The translations under genes and the position numbers were made by a program. The notes beneath the pieces were generated by a model. It saw only the letters and a program-made list of their open reading frames with translations. It was not told the origin of the DNA and did not search any database. Shown piece after piece: positions 48,561 through 58,570 of a stretch of 64,000 nt of DNA (position 1 is its first letter; each line of letters begins with the position of its first letter). This DNA is from Stenogyne calaminthoides (taxonomy: Eukaryota > Streptophyta > Magnoliopsida > Lamiales > Lamiaceae): NCBI GenBank assembly GCA_037126765.1, contig JBBCBC010000007.1, positions 24,871,667-24,935,666 on the forward strand, written 5' to 3'.

Positions 48561-48947
48561 TCATTCACCTGGATCCAACATCCCTAATTCTACTGATAGT
48601 TCCTGAAATCTTGATTCAGCCAAAGGTTTAGTCAAGATATCAGCCCTCTGTTTATCAGTATGAATTTTCTCCATCCTTATATCCTTTTTTTCAACATGAT
48701 CTCTGATGAAGTGATGTCAGATATCAACATGTTTACATCTGGTGTACAATACCGGATTTTGTGTAATAGCAATTGCACTATTATTGTCACAAAATATAGG
48801 TACTTCATTGGCTATAATCTTATAATCCCTCAATTGTTGTCTGAGCCAAAGAATCTGTGCACAACAACTTCCTGCAGCCACGTATTCAACCCCGATAGAT
48901 CGGTTGCTCTTGAGGTCTGTTTTTTTGAAAACCATGATATCGGTTTT
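48561..48947 (-). pseudogene. RNase H end of the host element pol
   Basis: It encodes the last part of RNase H, with CCAQILWLRQQLRDY and FCDNNSAIAI. It ends LAESRF, QELSVELGMLDPGE and a TGA whose reverse complement is at 48561-48563. Upstream it is cut at 48947 by the composite insert, and the rest of RNase H resumes at 55279. The protein would remove the RNA template strand during reverse transcription. The 48941-48943 triplet reads CGG where the alignment suggests CAG. Confidence 0.8.
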
Positions 48948-49794
48948 TGTTGGGAAATCAGATTTTAGTTTTGATGGAAGTTCCAAAACAGGGTTGTAAT
49001 AGGACCAAATCGGACTGTTAGGATCGATGACTTAGAATCGATTAAGATGACCAAATTGAAATGTATAGATAGTCGATGTAAAGATAGGTCACATATTGAG
49101 GGGACTCAATATGTATAGGTCAGTCGAAGTCATCATATGACCCGGATAAGGTCGATGATCGGAAGGCTAAGAACAAATCGAAGAAAAGAAGTCAAGATCG
49201 GTGAAAACAGAAGACACCAAGACTCGGATGAACTCAAGACTCGGATAAACCTCGAAGACTCGATATAAACTCAAGACTCGAGATGAACACGAAGACTCGG
49301 ATAAACCTCAAGACTCAAAGAGCAAACTCAAGACTCGGTATATGACCGAATACACCGAGGCTCGAGTCACCAAGATCGAAGACTACCGTAAGACACAAAG
49401 ACCTATATCGGTACCGAATCCGCATATTGAGCTAAGACAATCGCATCGAAGACTCAACAAGGTAGATCGACCGGTTATCGATCAAGTCGACCACACCGGC
49501 GTCAATCAAAATGATACACCGCATAAGGCGAATCTTCTACAAAAGGAATATCAATCGCCTAATGAACAAATCTTTGAAGTCTTGCGTCTCGTAATCGAAA
49601 GAGATAGCGACACGTGCACAAAAAAGAGTCGACATTACGGATTCGACCTGCGGACATAAACGGGCGCTAATCATGCCTCGGCCACGCCGATATTCGAACA
49701 CGTCACAATCATATCCTACGACCTACCTAATATAAAATTCAAATTGCTCTCCAACGACTCTTTGATTTCGAGGTCTATAAAATGGAAGAACAAA
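48948..49794 (+). mobile_element. LTR fragment of another copia-like family
   Basis: It begins TGTTGGGAAATCAG, then ATTTTAGTTTTGATG as in family II, but the rest is unrelated. It contains a tandem array around AAGACTCGGATAAAC (49205-49350), CCAACGACT at 49751 and TATAAAA at 49786-49792, so it again shows a CCAACG motif about 30 bp before a TATA box. At 49795 it switches to family II sequence. Its unusually high CG content is at least partly technical. Confidence 0.55.
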
Positions 49795-51390
49795 TTGAGG
49801 GGAACTCACGAAATCGGAAGAAGAAGATCGAGATCGAGATGAGGCTATAGTCGAGAATGATCGAGATCGGATGAGTAAGATGAGTTAAGCGAGTTAAAGA
49901 TGAGCGCGAAATCGGATGAGAAGAAATGCTAAAACGGAAAATCGAAGAAAGGTTGCGATCGGAAGATGAAGCGGATGAGAGGCGATCGAAGATCGGGCGT
50001 GTCGAGATCGATATGAAGAAGATCGGGCCCGTCGAGATCGATGAGATCGAATATGATAATCCGATATGCTAACGGTGTAGATGACACGATGCTATCTTTG
50101 ATCTTTGAAATTTCCGAATAATCAAGAAAAAAAGAAATCGATAGCCTCGAATAATGTGACTGAGGTCGGGGATGTCGAATGTGAAGAAATTTGAACTCGA
50201 TGGTAAGCACGAGTGTCGATATACTGATCGAACCACAAGGTCCATTTGAAGAAGTCTTTTGAATCAAAATCAAGAGACTTCGAGAGAACACGAAGGCTCG
50301 AGAGAACTGAAGGCTCGAGATAACACGAAGGTTGGATAACTGAAAACTCGGATAATCCAAGGCTCGGATAACTCGAAGAGCTCGGATAAATAAGATAAAA
50401 TCAAGACTCGGGTAGCTCGGATAACACGAAGCCTCGGATAATCTTGAAGATCCCGAGACTCGGAAAAATCCCGAAGAATATAGCCGTTAGATTCGGTGAC
50501 ATGGACCAATGAGAAGAAGACACAAGACCCAAAAAATCTACATAAAAGCTTCTGATAGTATGGACTTGAATGTGATTCTCTCCAACGGTAACATTCAAAT
50601 CCACACTATAAATACAAGTTCTTCCTTCATTATCAAGTGTGGAAGTGTGGAGAAATGCATGAAAACACCATTGAAGCTCTGAGCCAAATCATGTAGCATT
50701 TCCACCATAGAACCTGCAAAAAATACGCATATATTCAAAGAGTGTTCTACCTAGATCTAAGCACAAATGTAATATCCTAAGCTTAGAGATTTTTTCCATC
50801 CTTAGCATTGAGGCTAAACAAATGTAAGGAAAATCTCAACCTAGTTGAAACCAAACAAATCTTTACCCAAACCCAAAAGTTAGGTTAAGTTTGTATTACA
50901 TGAGATTTGGACTAGGGATTCTAGTTTCTGATTTCTAGGATCGGTTGAGTGTGAACTCGGTAAACATCTATAGGCAATCCCGTGAGAGAGATAAGTCCCG
51001 TTTGAGTGTGAACTCGGTAAACATCTATAAGCAATCTCGTGAGGGAGATAAGTCCCGTTTGAGTGTGAACTCGGTAAACATCTATAGGCAATCCCGTGAG
51101 GGAGATAAGTCCAGTTGGTTAAGTTGGTTAAGTAGGTGCCCCTGTGTTAAGGGCAAAGTGGATGTAGGACGGGTTTCGTCCGAACCACTATAAAATCTTG
51201 AGTGTTCTTTACTGCTTTATGTTCTTACTTGTCATATGCATTTTTTTATAAGCAAAACACACACACATCGTTTTAAAAGCGAAAAATAGGAATCACTCTG
51301 CCCTCACCCCTATTTTTATATGCATCTCATGAAATGTTTGCTTCCGCACGCGCAAAAAAGGTTTTTCAACACTCCAATTCGGGACCATCA
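49795..51390 (+). mobile_element. Family II LTR, plus orientation, 5' truncated
   Basis: It starts inside the LTR at the AACAAATTGAGGGG motif and ends GGGACCATCA at 51390, directly before a PBS. The inverted repeat (50562-50573 and 50591-50602) and TATAAATA (50607-50614) are present. Three 57-bp tandem units lie at 50947-51117. Many CAG/CTG sites of the sister LTRs read CG or CGG between 49810 and 50480. Confidence 0.8.
50947..51117. repeat. 57-bp tandem repeat, three units, in a family II LTR
   Basis: Unit starts at 50947, 51004 and 51061. The core is AACTCGGTAAACATCTA plus AATCCCGTGAGG and AAGTCCCG. A matching reversed array is at about 51835-52015. Confidence 0.9.
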
Positions 51391-51559
51391 ATTGGTATCA
51401 CAGCGGGTAGTTCAACAGGTCACTGCTTTACAAATATGAACATCTGTACTGATACCTACAATTGGTATCTGAGCGGGAGTTCTAAAGTTCACTGATTTCA
51501 AAGTGAACACCTGAACAGATCCTTTTTAAAAACCCATCTCTGATCTGATACCATCAATT
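51391..51559 (+). other. Two tandem primer-binding-site units between inverted LTRs
   Basis: ATTGGTATCACAGCGGG begins at 51391, right after the LTR, and ATTGGTATCTGAGCGGG begins at 51461, 70 bp later. A third, reversed site (GATACCATCAATTCC) lies at about 51530, beside the reversed LTR. Confidence 0.7.
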
Positions 51560-53322
51560 CCTTTTTATAAACCCGTAATGCAAACCCTTTTTGCCCCTTT
51601 GCGGAAGCAAACATTTCATGAGATGCATATAAAAACAGGGGTGAGGGCACGAGTGATTCCTATTTTTCGCTTTTAAGAACGATGTGTGTGTGTTTTGCTT
51701 ATAAACAAATGCATATGACAAGTAAGAACATAAAGCAGTAAAGAACACTCAAGATTTTATAGTGGTTCGGACGAAACCCGTCTTACATCCACTCTTCCCT
51801 TAACACAGGGGCACCTACTTAACCAACTTAACCAACTTAACCAACGGGACTTATCTCCCTCACGGGATTGCCTATAGATGTTTACCGAGTTCACACTCAA
51901 ACGGGACTTATCTCCCTCACGGGATTGCCTATAGATGTTTACCGATTTCACACTCAAATGGAACTTATCTCCTTCACGGGATTGCCTATAGATGTTTACC
52001 GAGTTCACACTCAACTGATCCCAGAAATCAGAAACTAGAATCCCTAGTCTGAAATCTTGCGGTAATACAAACTTAACCTAACTTTTGGGTTTGGGTAAAA
52101 ATTTGTTTGGTTTCCAACTAGGTTGAGTTTTTCCCTTACATTTGTTTAGCCTCAATGCTAAGGATGGGAAAATCTCTCTAAGCTTAGGATATTACATTTG
52201 TGCTTAGATCTAGGGTAGAACACTCTTTGAATATATGCGTGTATTTCTTGCTCTGTGTTCTATGGTGGAAATGCTACATGATTTGGCTCTGTAGCTTCAA
52301 TGGTGTTTTCACGCATTTCTCCACACTTCCACACTTGATAATGAAGGAAGAACTTGTATTTATAGCTTGGATTTGAATGTTACCGTTGGAGAGAATCACA
52401 TTCAAATCCATACTACTCTGTAGCTTTTTGCAGCTTTTTTAGTCTTGTCGTCTTCCTCTCATTGGTCCACGTCAGCTGAATCTAAAGGCTATATTCTTCA
52501 GTTTCTTCTGAGTCTCAAGATCTTCAGTTCTATCTGAGCCTTTAGGTTATCTGAGCTACCTGAGTCTTCAGTTTATCTGAGCTATCTGAGCCTTCAGGTT
52601 ATCTGAGCTATCTGAGCCTTCAGATTATATGAACCTTCAAGTTATCTGAGCCTTCAGGTTCTCTGAGCCTTCAGGTTCTCTGAGCCTTCAGGTTCTCCGA
52701 GTCTCAGGTTTCTTGATTCGGCGGAACTTCTCTTGGCCGGACCTTATGCGTCGGGTATCTTGACACTCGAACTTCTTGAGTTCATCTCTTCTGAATTCCG
52801 GACATCGACCCTCGGTCACATTGACTCGAGCTATCGATTTCTTCTTTGCTGATCGATCGATCGATTTCGGTGATCGGATCAACACTTCTTTAGTTGGCAT
52901 CTCGGGGATAGCATCGGTCATCTACATCGAGGTTAGCATATCAGTTATCATATCGATCTCGATCCGTCGATCTCGTCGATCTCATCTGCTCTTCTTCATA
53001 TCGATCTCGATCCGTCGATCTTGATCGATCTCATCTGCTTTCATCTTGATTGCAACCTTCTCTTACGATTTCTTTGGTTTTAGCATTTCTTCTCATCTGA
53101 TTTGCACAGCTCATCAGTTAACTCCGGAACTCATCTTACTCATTTGATCTCGATCATTCTCGTCTGCAGCCTCATCTGATCTCGATCTTCTTCTTCTAAT
53201 TTTGTGAGTTCCCCCTCAATTTTTTCTTTCGTTCCCCCTTAACTTGTTATCTGTAAAATAGCTTGAATAACAAAAGTTGATAATGTTTTGGCATAATTTA
53301 TCAAAACTAAAATATCCCAACA
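51560..53322 (-). mobile_element. Family II LTR, reverse orientation
   Basis: On the minus strand it begins TGTTGGGATATTTTAG at 53322 after the purine tract AAAAAGGAGGAAAT. The left end near 51560 is divergent and approximate. The core promoter is reversed at 52361-52409, and the 57-bp array at 51835-52015. It faces the LTR at 49795-51390 tail to tail across about 170 bp. The stretch 52690-53060 shows heavy CG-for-CWG replacement against the copy at 30410-30720. Confidence 0.8.
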
Positions 53323-53640
53323 ATTTCCTCCTTTTTGATAATGACGCCAAAACATTAAAAATATATGAATTTACAGAGATCGGGTTTTGTTTTAAAAAAG
53401 ATCAGTTCAGGTGGTCACTTTGAAAATCGTGAACTTTTGAACTCCTACTCTGATACCAATTGATGGTATCAAATCAGATGTTCGTATTTGAAAAACAGTG
53501 ACCTTTTGAACTACCGCTCTGATACCAATTGTTGGTATCATATTAGAGACGGGTTTTAAAAATGGATCAGCTCAGGTGATCACTTTGAAAATAGTGATCT
53601 GTTGAACTCCCGCTCTGATACCAATTGATGGACATCTTGT
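53323..53640 (-). repeat. Polypurine tract followed by three primer-site repeat units
   Basis: Next to the LTR is the reverse complement of AAAAAGGAGGAAAT. TGATACCAATTG, the reverse complement of a primer site, then starts at 53451, 53520 and 53616, each with a GAACTxC(xC)GCTC-type flank. They match the leader units at 51391 and 51461 in reverse. Confidence 0.75.
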
Positions 53641-54926
53641 GGTTCAGAGCATTAAATTGCCGTGTGATCTCTTCTCTGAGTTCCTTGACAACAAGAGGAG
53701 TGATCTGAACGGTGGCAGAAGGTGTAGGTTTCAAGAAGCGTCTGAGAGAAACTTCGATGTCCTGTCTTGCTCGTTCTGCAGAAGCTACAAAGTGTTTCCA
53801 ACCCATATCCATGTGGTTGTCAGTTTTCTCCAAAGATGCCCAGACATTCTCCAATAGTACACGTAATGCGATTGAGCATATCTGTCTGAACTTTGAGTTT
53901 GTCAGACTGGAGATTGAGCTTCTCGGCAAGAGGATTAACTAGTTGCATAACTTCAGAGAGGATGGCATTGTGCATCCCAGCTGTGTGACTTCTTTCTCTG
54001 TCAACTAGTTTTGCTTGCTCTTCTTCAAATCGCTTCATCAGATCTGTTGTGAGCGCTGCGAATTTGTCTTCAATAGCAGTCTTGATAACATCATGAATCT
54101 TCTCAGTATAAAGATCTAGGGTATCAGAGCTCATCGTAGTAGTCTGGTCAGATGTTGAAGCCTTGCCAAGTCGGGTCTCATCTGCAGCACCCATTCTTGG
54201 TTCATCGGCAGCTCCCTCATGATCTGTAGGAGGTTGAACGGTTTCCTCCTCCTTATCGATGATTTCGAACCTTTCGTGAATCAACCATCTGATATCGTCA
54301 TCAGATGCCAATTCAACAGCACTTTCAATCCCAGGATGGTTTAAGCATTTCAACTCCAAGTCTACAAAGAAATCTGATCCCAGAGTTGTCATGAGAATCA
54401 GAAATTCTTCAATGCTTTTTAGTCTGATATCCCTCCAGAACACAATCTCTTCTATTTGTTGCTGGATGCCAGGATGTTGATCCAATTCAGGGCATAGATC
54501 CAGCAGATACTCCTTGATCTGTTGCTTCATTATCCTTATGATGGGGCTTTCTGGAGCAGGTGAAGCAAGCACGATTCTGGTGTTGAAGGATTTATGAGAG
54601 ATGGACACTCGCTTGTCGGATCTCTCAGGTTCTTGTGACTTGATTGGATATTGGGATATTTGTGGTTCATTTTCAGCGTTTTGAGGGTGTTCAGTTGCTT
54701 GAATAGGTTCATTGATTGGTGGTGTGGGAGATCTTGGTGATCTGATAGGTGAGGGTGAGGGTGAGAAGATTTTGTGAGGAGAGGGTGATGGTGATTTGGA
54801 AGTGGGCGTTGGCGATCTTGCTCTCTGGAAGATCTTGGTGAGAGGCAGAGAATCAGATGGTGATTCTTCCTCGATTGCTCCACTTACATCCTTCCGGCAA
54901 TTTCTCTCTCCTTCTGCTGCGATCAT
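53567..54926 (-). pseudogene. Third-ORF-like gene of a family II element
   Basis: It starts MIAAEGERNC at 54926. The first frame is open for 368 codons to 53820. A sister frame (53929-53567) continues the same protein after a frameshift near 53850, so about 440 residues are recognisable. The N-terminal 90 residues are Ser/Pro-rich with repeated SPSP and SPTP. A block around LCPELDQHPGIQQQIEEI and LKCLNHPGIESAVEL then parallels RYPELDAYPDLQDMFF of the family III third ORFs. The rest looks like coiled coil with KIHDVIKTAIEDKFAAL. The last residues (SINWYQSG) are read from a primer-site repeat, so the native C-terminus is uncertain. No membrane segment is visible. Confidence 0.65.
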
Positions 54927-55231
54927 CTGCTCTTCCCTTACTTCTCAGCGGTGGGCTCGGGCGGACTGCTATCTCCTCTTCTGATTCCACTTGCATCAGA
55001 TCCTTCGTTCTGCTAACTTGCTGGGTAGAACTTGGAGCAGTCTTCAGAGGAGATGTGACTCTCTTCTAACGTTTCCGCTGAGCATCTGGTTTCTTGGCCA
55101 GATCCTTCCTCTTCATCCTCTTCTCTAGAATGGCCTTTTTTACGCACCCGACGCGATCGATTGCCTTATCTTTTCCTTTCTTTTCGCTTGTCGGATCTCT
55201 CAGAAGAGAAGGTTGCAGATACCTGAACTGT
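54927..55231 (-). other. Upstream part of the family II third ORF, damaged
   Basis: Ser/Arg-rich coding-like sequence on the minus strand with frame breaks. It probably precedes the ATG at 54926 as 5' coding or leader sequence. No family signal. Confidence 0.35.
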
Positions 55232-55278
55232 TTTTATATGCATCTCATGAAATGTTTGCTTCCGCACGCGCAAAAAGT
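55232..55278 (+). mobile_element. 46-bp piece of a family II LTR end
   Basis: TTTTTATATGCATCTCATG and the following GCTTCCGCACGCGCAAAAA match 51312-51360 in plus orientation. It sits exactly at the right edge of the composite, against RNase H. Confidence 0.7.
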
Positions 55279-58070
55279 GTTTGCATTACTTCCAAGAAAT
55301 TGACAAGTTCCTGTAGTAGACTTCCTGTCAATTCTAAATCCTCCATAATCAGCATCTGAATAACCAGTTAATTCCAGGTTATCATCAGCTGGATACCATA
55401 ATCCTCTATTGACAGTGCCTTTAAGATATTTCAAAATCTTTTTGGCAGCCTCCATGTGACTAAATTTTAGGATTAGCTTGGTATCTTGCACATATCCCAA
55501 CAGCAAATGTAATATTAGGCCTACTTGTTGTGAGATATAACAATGATCCAATGATCCCTTTATAATCAGTGTGATTTACTGATTTGCCTTCAGGATCAGG
55601 ATCCATCTTGTAGTTAGTATTCATGGGAATTCTAACTGCATTGCAATTCTTTACACCATACTTAGCAATTAGATCTCTGGTGTATTTTTCTTGATTGATG
55701 AAGATTCCTTCCTTAGTCTGTTTCACCTGAAGTCCTAGAAAGAAATTCATCTCCCACATCATAGAAATCTCAAACTTTCCTTTAATCAGAGCAGAAAACT
55801 TCTCACACATCTGATGATTAGGTGATCCAAATATGATTTCATCCACATAAATTTGAACTAGTAAGATATCCTTCTCATCTTCTATCCTGAACAAGGTTCT
55901 ATCAACAGTTCTTTTGATAAAGCCATGGTCAGTAAGAAACTGAGAAAGAGTATCATACCATACCCTGGGTACTTGCTACAGACCATACAAGGCTTTCCTG
56001 AGACTGTATACTTGGTAATTCTGACAAAATCCTGGAGGTTGTTCCACATAAACTTCTTCCTTAAGCACACCATTCAGAAATGCACTTTTCACATCCATTT
56101 GATAGACTGCGAATTTCATGTGGGCAGCATATGCAAGAAACATTCTGATGGCTTCTAGTCTTGCAAAAGGTGCAAAGGTTTCATCATAGTCCAAGCCTTC
56201 TTCTTTGGAGTAACCTTGTGCAACTAGCCTTGCCTTGTTTCTTACAATGTTGTTGTTTTCATCTCTCTTATTCTTGAACACCCACTTAGTTCCAATCACA
56301 TTGTGCCTCTTAGGTCTGTCCACTAGCTCCCAAACTTCATTTCTTGTGAAGTGATTCAGCTCTTCTTGCATATCAGTAATCCAGAATGAATCTTGAAGAG
56401 CTTCTTCAATCTCAGTAGGTTCTTTTTTAGATAGGAAGCAGCAGAACAAAGCACTTTCACCATGGAACCTTCTTGTTTTGACTACTTCTGATAGATCACC
56501 CACAATCTGACTTGTAGGATGACTATCTAACCATCTTCTCCTGGATGTTCCCCCTTCAGTAGTATCCTCAACATCAGAAATGTTAGGTTCAGATAATTCA
56601 TCAAATTCAGGGAACAACAGAAAGGGAGAGAGTGAATCATCTTCCTCAGGGGAAATTCCATTCTGAACATTGTCAGAGACATTTGTTCCCCCTTGGTTGA
56701 TAGATTCAGAGTTTGCCTCAGTTGTGACCACATCTTCATCGGCATTACATACCTGAGTCTGAACTGGTGTATGTTGAGATGGGTCAGCTTCAGTGTGTTG
56801 GCTTTCCTTCAGTTGAGAATTATTATCCTGAGTTTCACCATTATGAGTATTCCCATCCTGAGCCTCTTTATCTGAGTCTGATTCACTCCATTCAGCCCAA
56901 AATCTCTTAGGAATGTCTGCTTCAACAATTATTGTTCTTGCAGCTTCTTTCAGAGTCCTATTTCTTCTTTCAGCAACACCATTTTATTGTGGGGTCCTTG
57001 CAGCCGATGTTTCATGAGTTATTCCATTTGTTGCACAATAATCAGATATAATATGGTTTATAAATTCAGTGCCTTTATCTGATCTGATTTTTACCACACT
57101 CAGATTCTATTCAGTACTAAGTCTTTTAAGTAGTTCTGGCAGTTTTGTCTGAGTCTCTTTCTTACTGAGCACGAATATGATCCATGTATATCTAGAGTAG
57201 TCATCAACTACGACAAGTGTATATTTCCTGCCATTAGTTCTCACAGGTGTCACTGGACCAAAGAGATCCATATGTAACAGTTGAAGTGTTCTGTTAGTAG
57301 ACACTTCTACTTTGCTTTTGAATGATGCTCTGATTTGTTTTCCTTTCATACAGGCATCACATACATGATCTTTACTGAATACCTCATTTGGTAACCCCCT
57401 CACAAGTGCTAATCTTGCAAGTTTGTTCAGGGTTTTGAAGTTTAAGTGATTCAATCTTTTGTGCCACAACCAACTGGTATCAGTAGAACTTTTTACAACC
57501 AAACATGTATCTTTAGGAGATAGTCTCCAATCAGCAAGATACACATTTCCTTTTCTAGTACCAGTTAGTAATATTTGTTGTGAAGCATTATCTTTCACAT
57601 AACATAAGTTCTTTGAGAACTCAACACTGAAATCCTTTGTCACAAAATTGCTGATAGAAAGCAAATTATGCTTTAAACCAGACACATAAGAAACACCATG
57701 GATATGAACAGAATCAACTTCAAGAGTTCCATATCCTTCAGTCTGTCCTTTGGAGTTGTCTCCAAATGTAATCTGAGGGCCTTTTTGCTCAACATAGTTA
57801 GTGAGTAATTGCTTATATCCTGTCATATGTCTTGAACATCCACTGTCCAGATACCATGCAGCAGGAGCCAATTCATTTCCACTCATCAGGGCTATGTTGT
57901 CTTCATTCAGCTCAGTGCCCTTTTCCTTCACCTGAAAAATAGATCAGGTCTTAGGTACCCATTTGGTGTAGGGTCCTACCAGGTTAGTTGTACCTTTTGG
58001 AACCCAAATCTGCCTGATAACTCTAATTACTTTAGAGTGGCTGATTTGTCTCCATAAACATTTACATACA
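55279..58070 (-). pseudogene. pol of the host element (protease, integrase, RT, RNase H start), broken
   Basis: On the minus strand: KWVPKT and then TGA (57944-57946); protease with LDSGCSRHMTG (about 57830); HKRLNHLNF; integrase VCDACMKGKQIRASFKS, LHMDLFGPV and VVVDDYSRYTW (about 57190). At about 56897 a deletion of roughly 400 bp relative to the inner element removes the integrase C-terminus (its 41522-41935). RT follows with ARLVAQGYSKEEG and AFLNGVLKEEVYVEQPPG, a stop near 55976, and an active-site box YVDEIIFG where the second Asp is Glu. RNase H starts with GYSDADYGG and DRKSTTGTCQF, then is cut at 55279. The upstream gag falls into the N gap. Confidence 0.88.
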
Positions 58071-58570
58071 NNNNNNNNNNNNNNNNNNNNNNNNNNNNNN
58101 NNNNNNNNNNNNNNNNNNNNNNNNNNNNNNNNNNNNNNNNNNNNNNNNNNNNNNNNNNNNNNNNNNNNNNNNNNNNNNNNNNNNNNNNNNNNNNNNNNNN
58201 NNNNNNNNNNNNNNNNNNNNNNNNNNNNNNNNNNNNNNNNNNNNNNNNNNNNNNNNNNNNNNNNNNNNNNNNNNNNNNNNNNNNNNNNNNNNNNNNNNNN
58301 NNNNNNNNNNNNNNNNNNNNNNNNNNNNNNNNNNNNNNNNNNNNNNNNNNNNNNNNNNNNNNNNNNNNNNNNNNNNNNNNNNNNNNNNNNNNNNNNNNNN
58401 NNNNNNNNNNNNNNNNNNNNNNNNNNNNNNNNNNNNNNNNNNNNNNNNNNNNNNNNNNNNNNNNNNNNNNNNNNNNNNNNNNNNNNNNNNNNNNNNNNNN
58501 NNNNNNNNNNNNNNNNNNNNNNNNNNNNNNNNNNNNNNNNNNNNNNNNNNNNNNNNNNNNNNNNNNNNNN
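58071..58570. other. Assembly gap, 500 N
   Basis: Exactly 500 unknown bases, which is typical of a placeholder rather than a measured gap. It hides the 5' end of the host element and most of the 5' LTR of element B. Confidence 0.99.

Larger units (their letters stand above)
48948..55278. mobile_element. Composite family II insertion in the host RNase H
   Basis: The RNase H reading frame stops at 48947 and resumes at 55279, so everything between was inserted. Contents: an unfamiliar LTR piece (48948-49794), a family II LTR (49795-51390), tandem primer sites (51391-about 51540), a reversed family II LTR (to 53322), PPT plus primer-site repeats, a third-ORF-like gene on the minus strand, and a 46-bp LTR piece at the right edge. 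I cannot find a clean target duplication, so more than one event is likely. Confidence 0.7.
26664..58070 (-). mobile_element. Host family III (Sirevirus-like) element with nested insertions, 5' part lost in the gap
   Basis: Joining minus-strand pieces across the insertions gives one collinear element. pol runs 58070-55279 and then 48947-48561. The third ORF runs 47965-46972, then 32786-31100, then 29473-28666. The PPT and 3' LTR (28408-26664) follow. The joins are supported by target duplications at two of the insertions (CCCTC and TTGAC) and by sequence continuity of RNase H at the third. gag and the 5' LTR should lie right of 58070 but fall in or beyond the N gap. Without insertions the visible part is about 9 kb. 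Confidence 0.85.

Noticed and set aside
50945..51193. Open frame with a 19-residue repeat (SVNSVNIYRQSREGDK)
   Set aside because: It is produced by the 57-bp DNA repeat, whose length is divisible by three. It lies in LTR U5 in one copy and is read from the opposite strand in the other. It matches no family.
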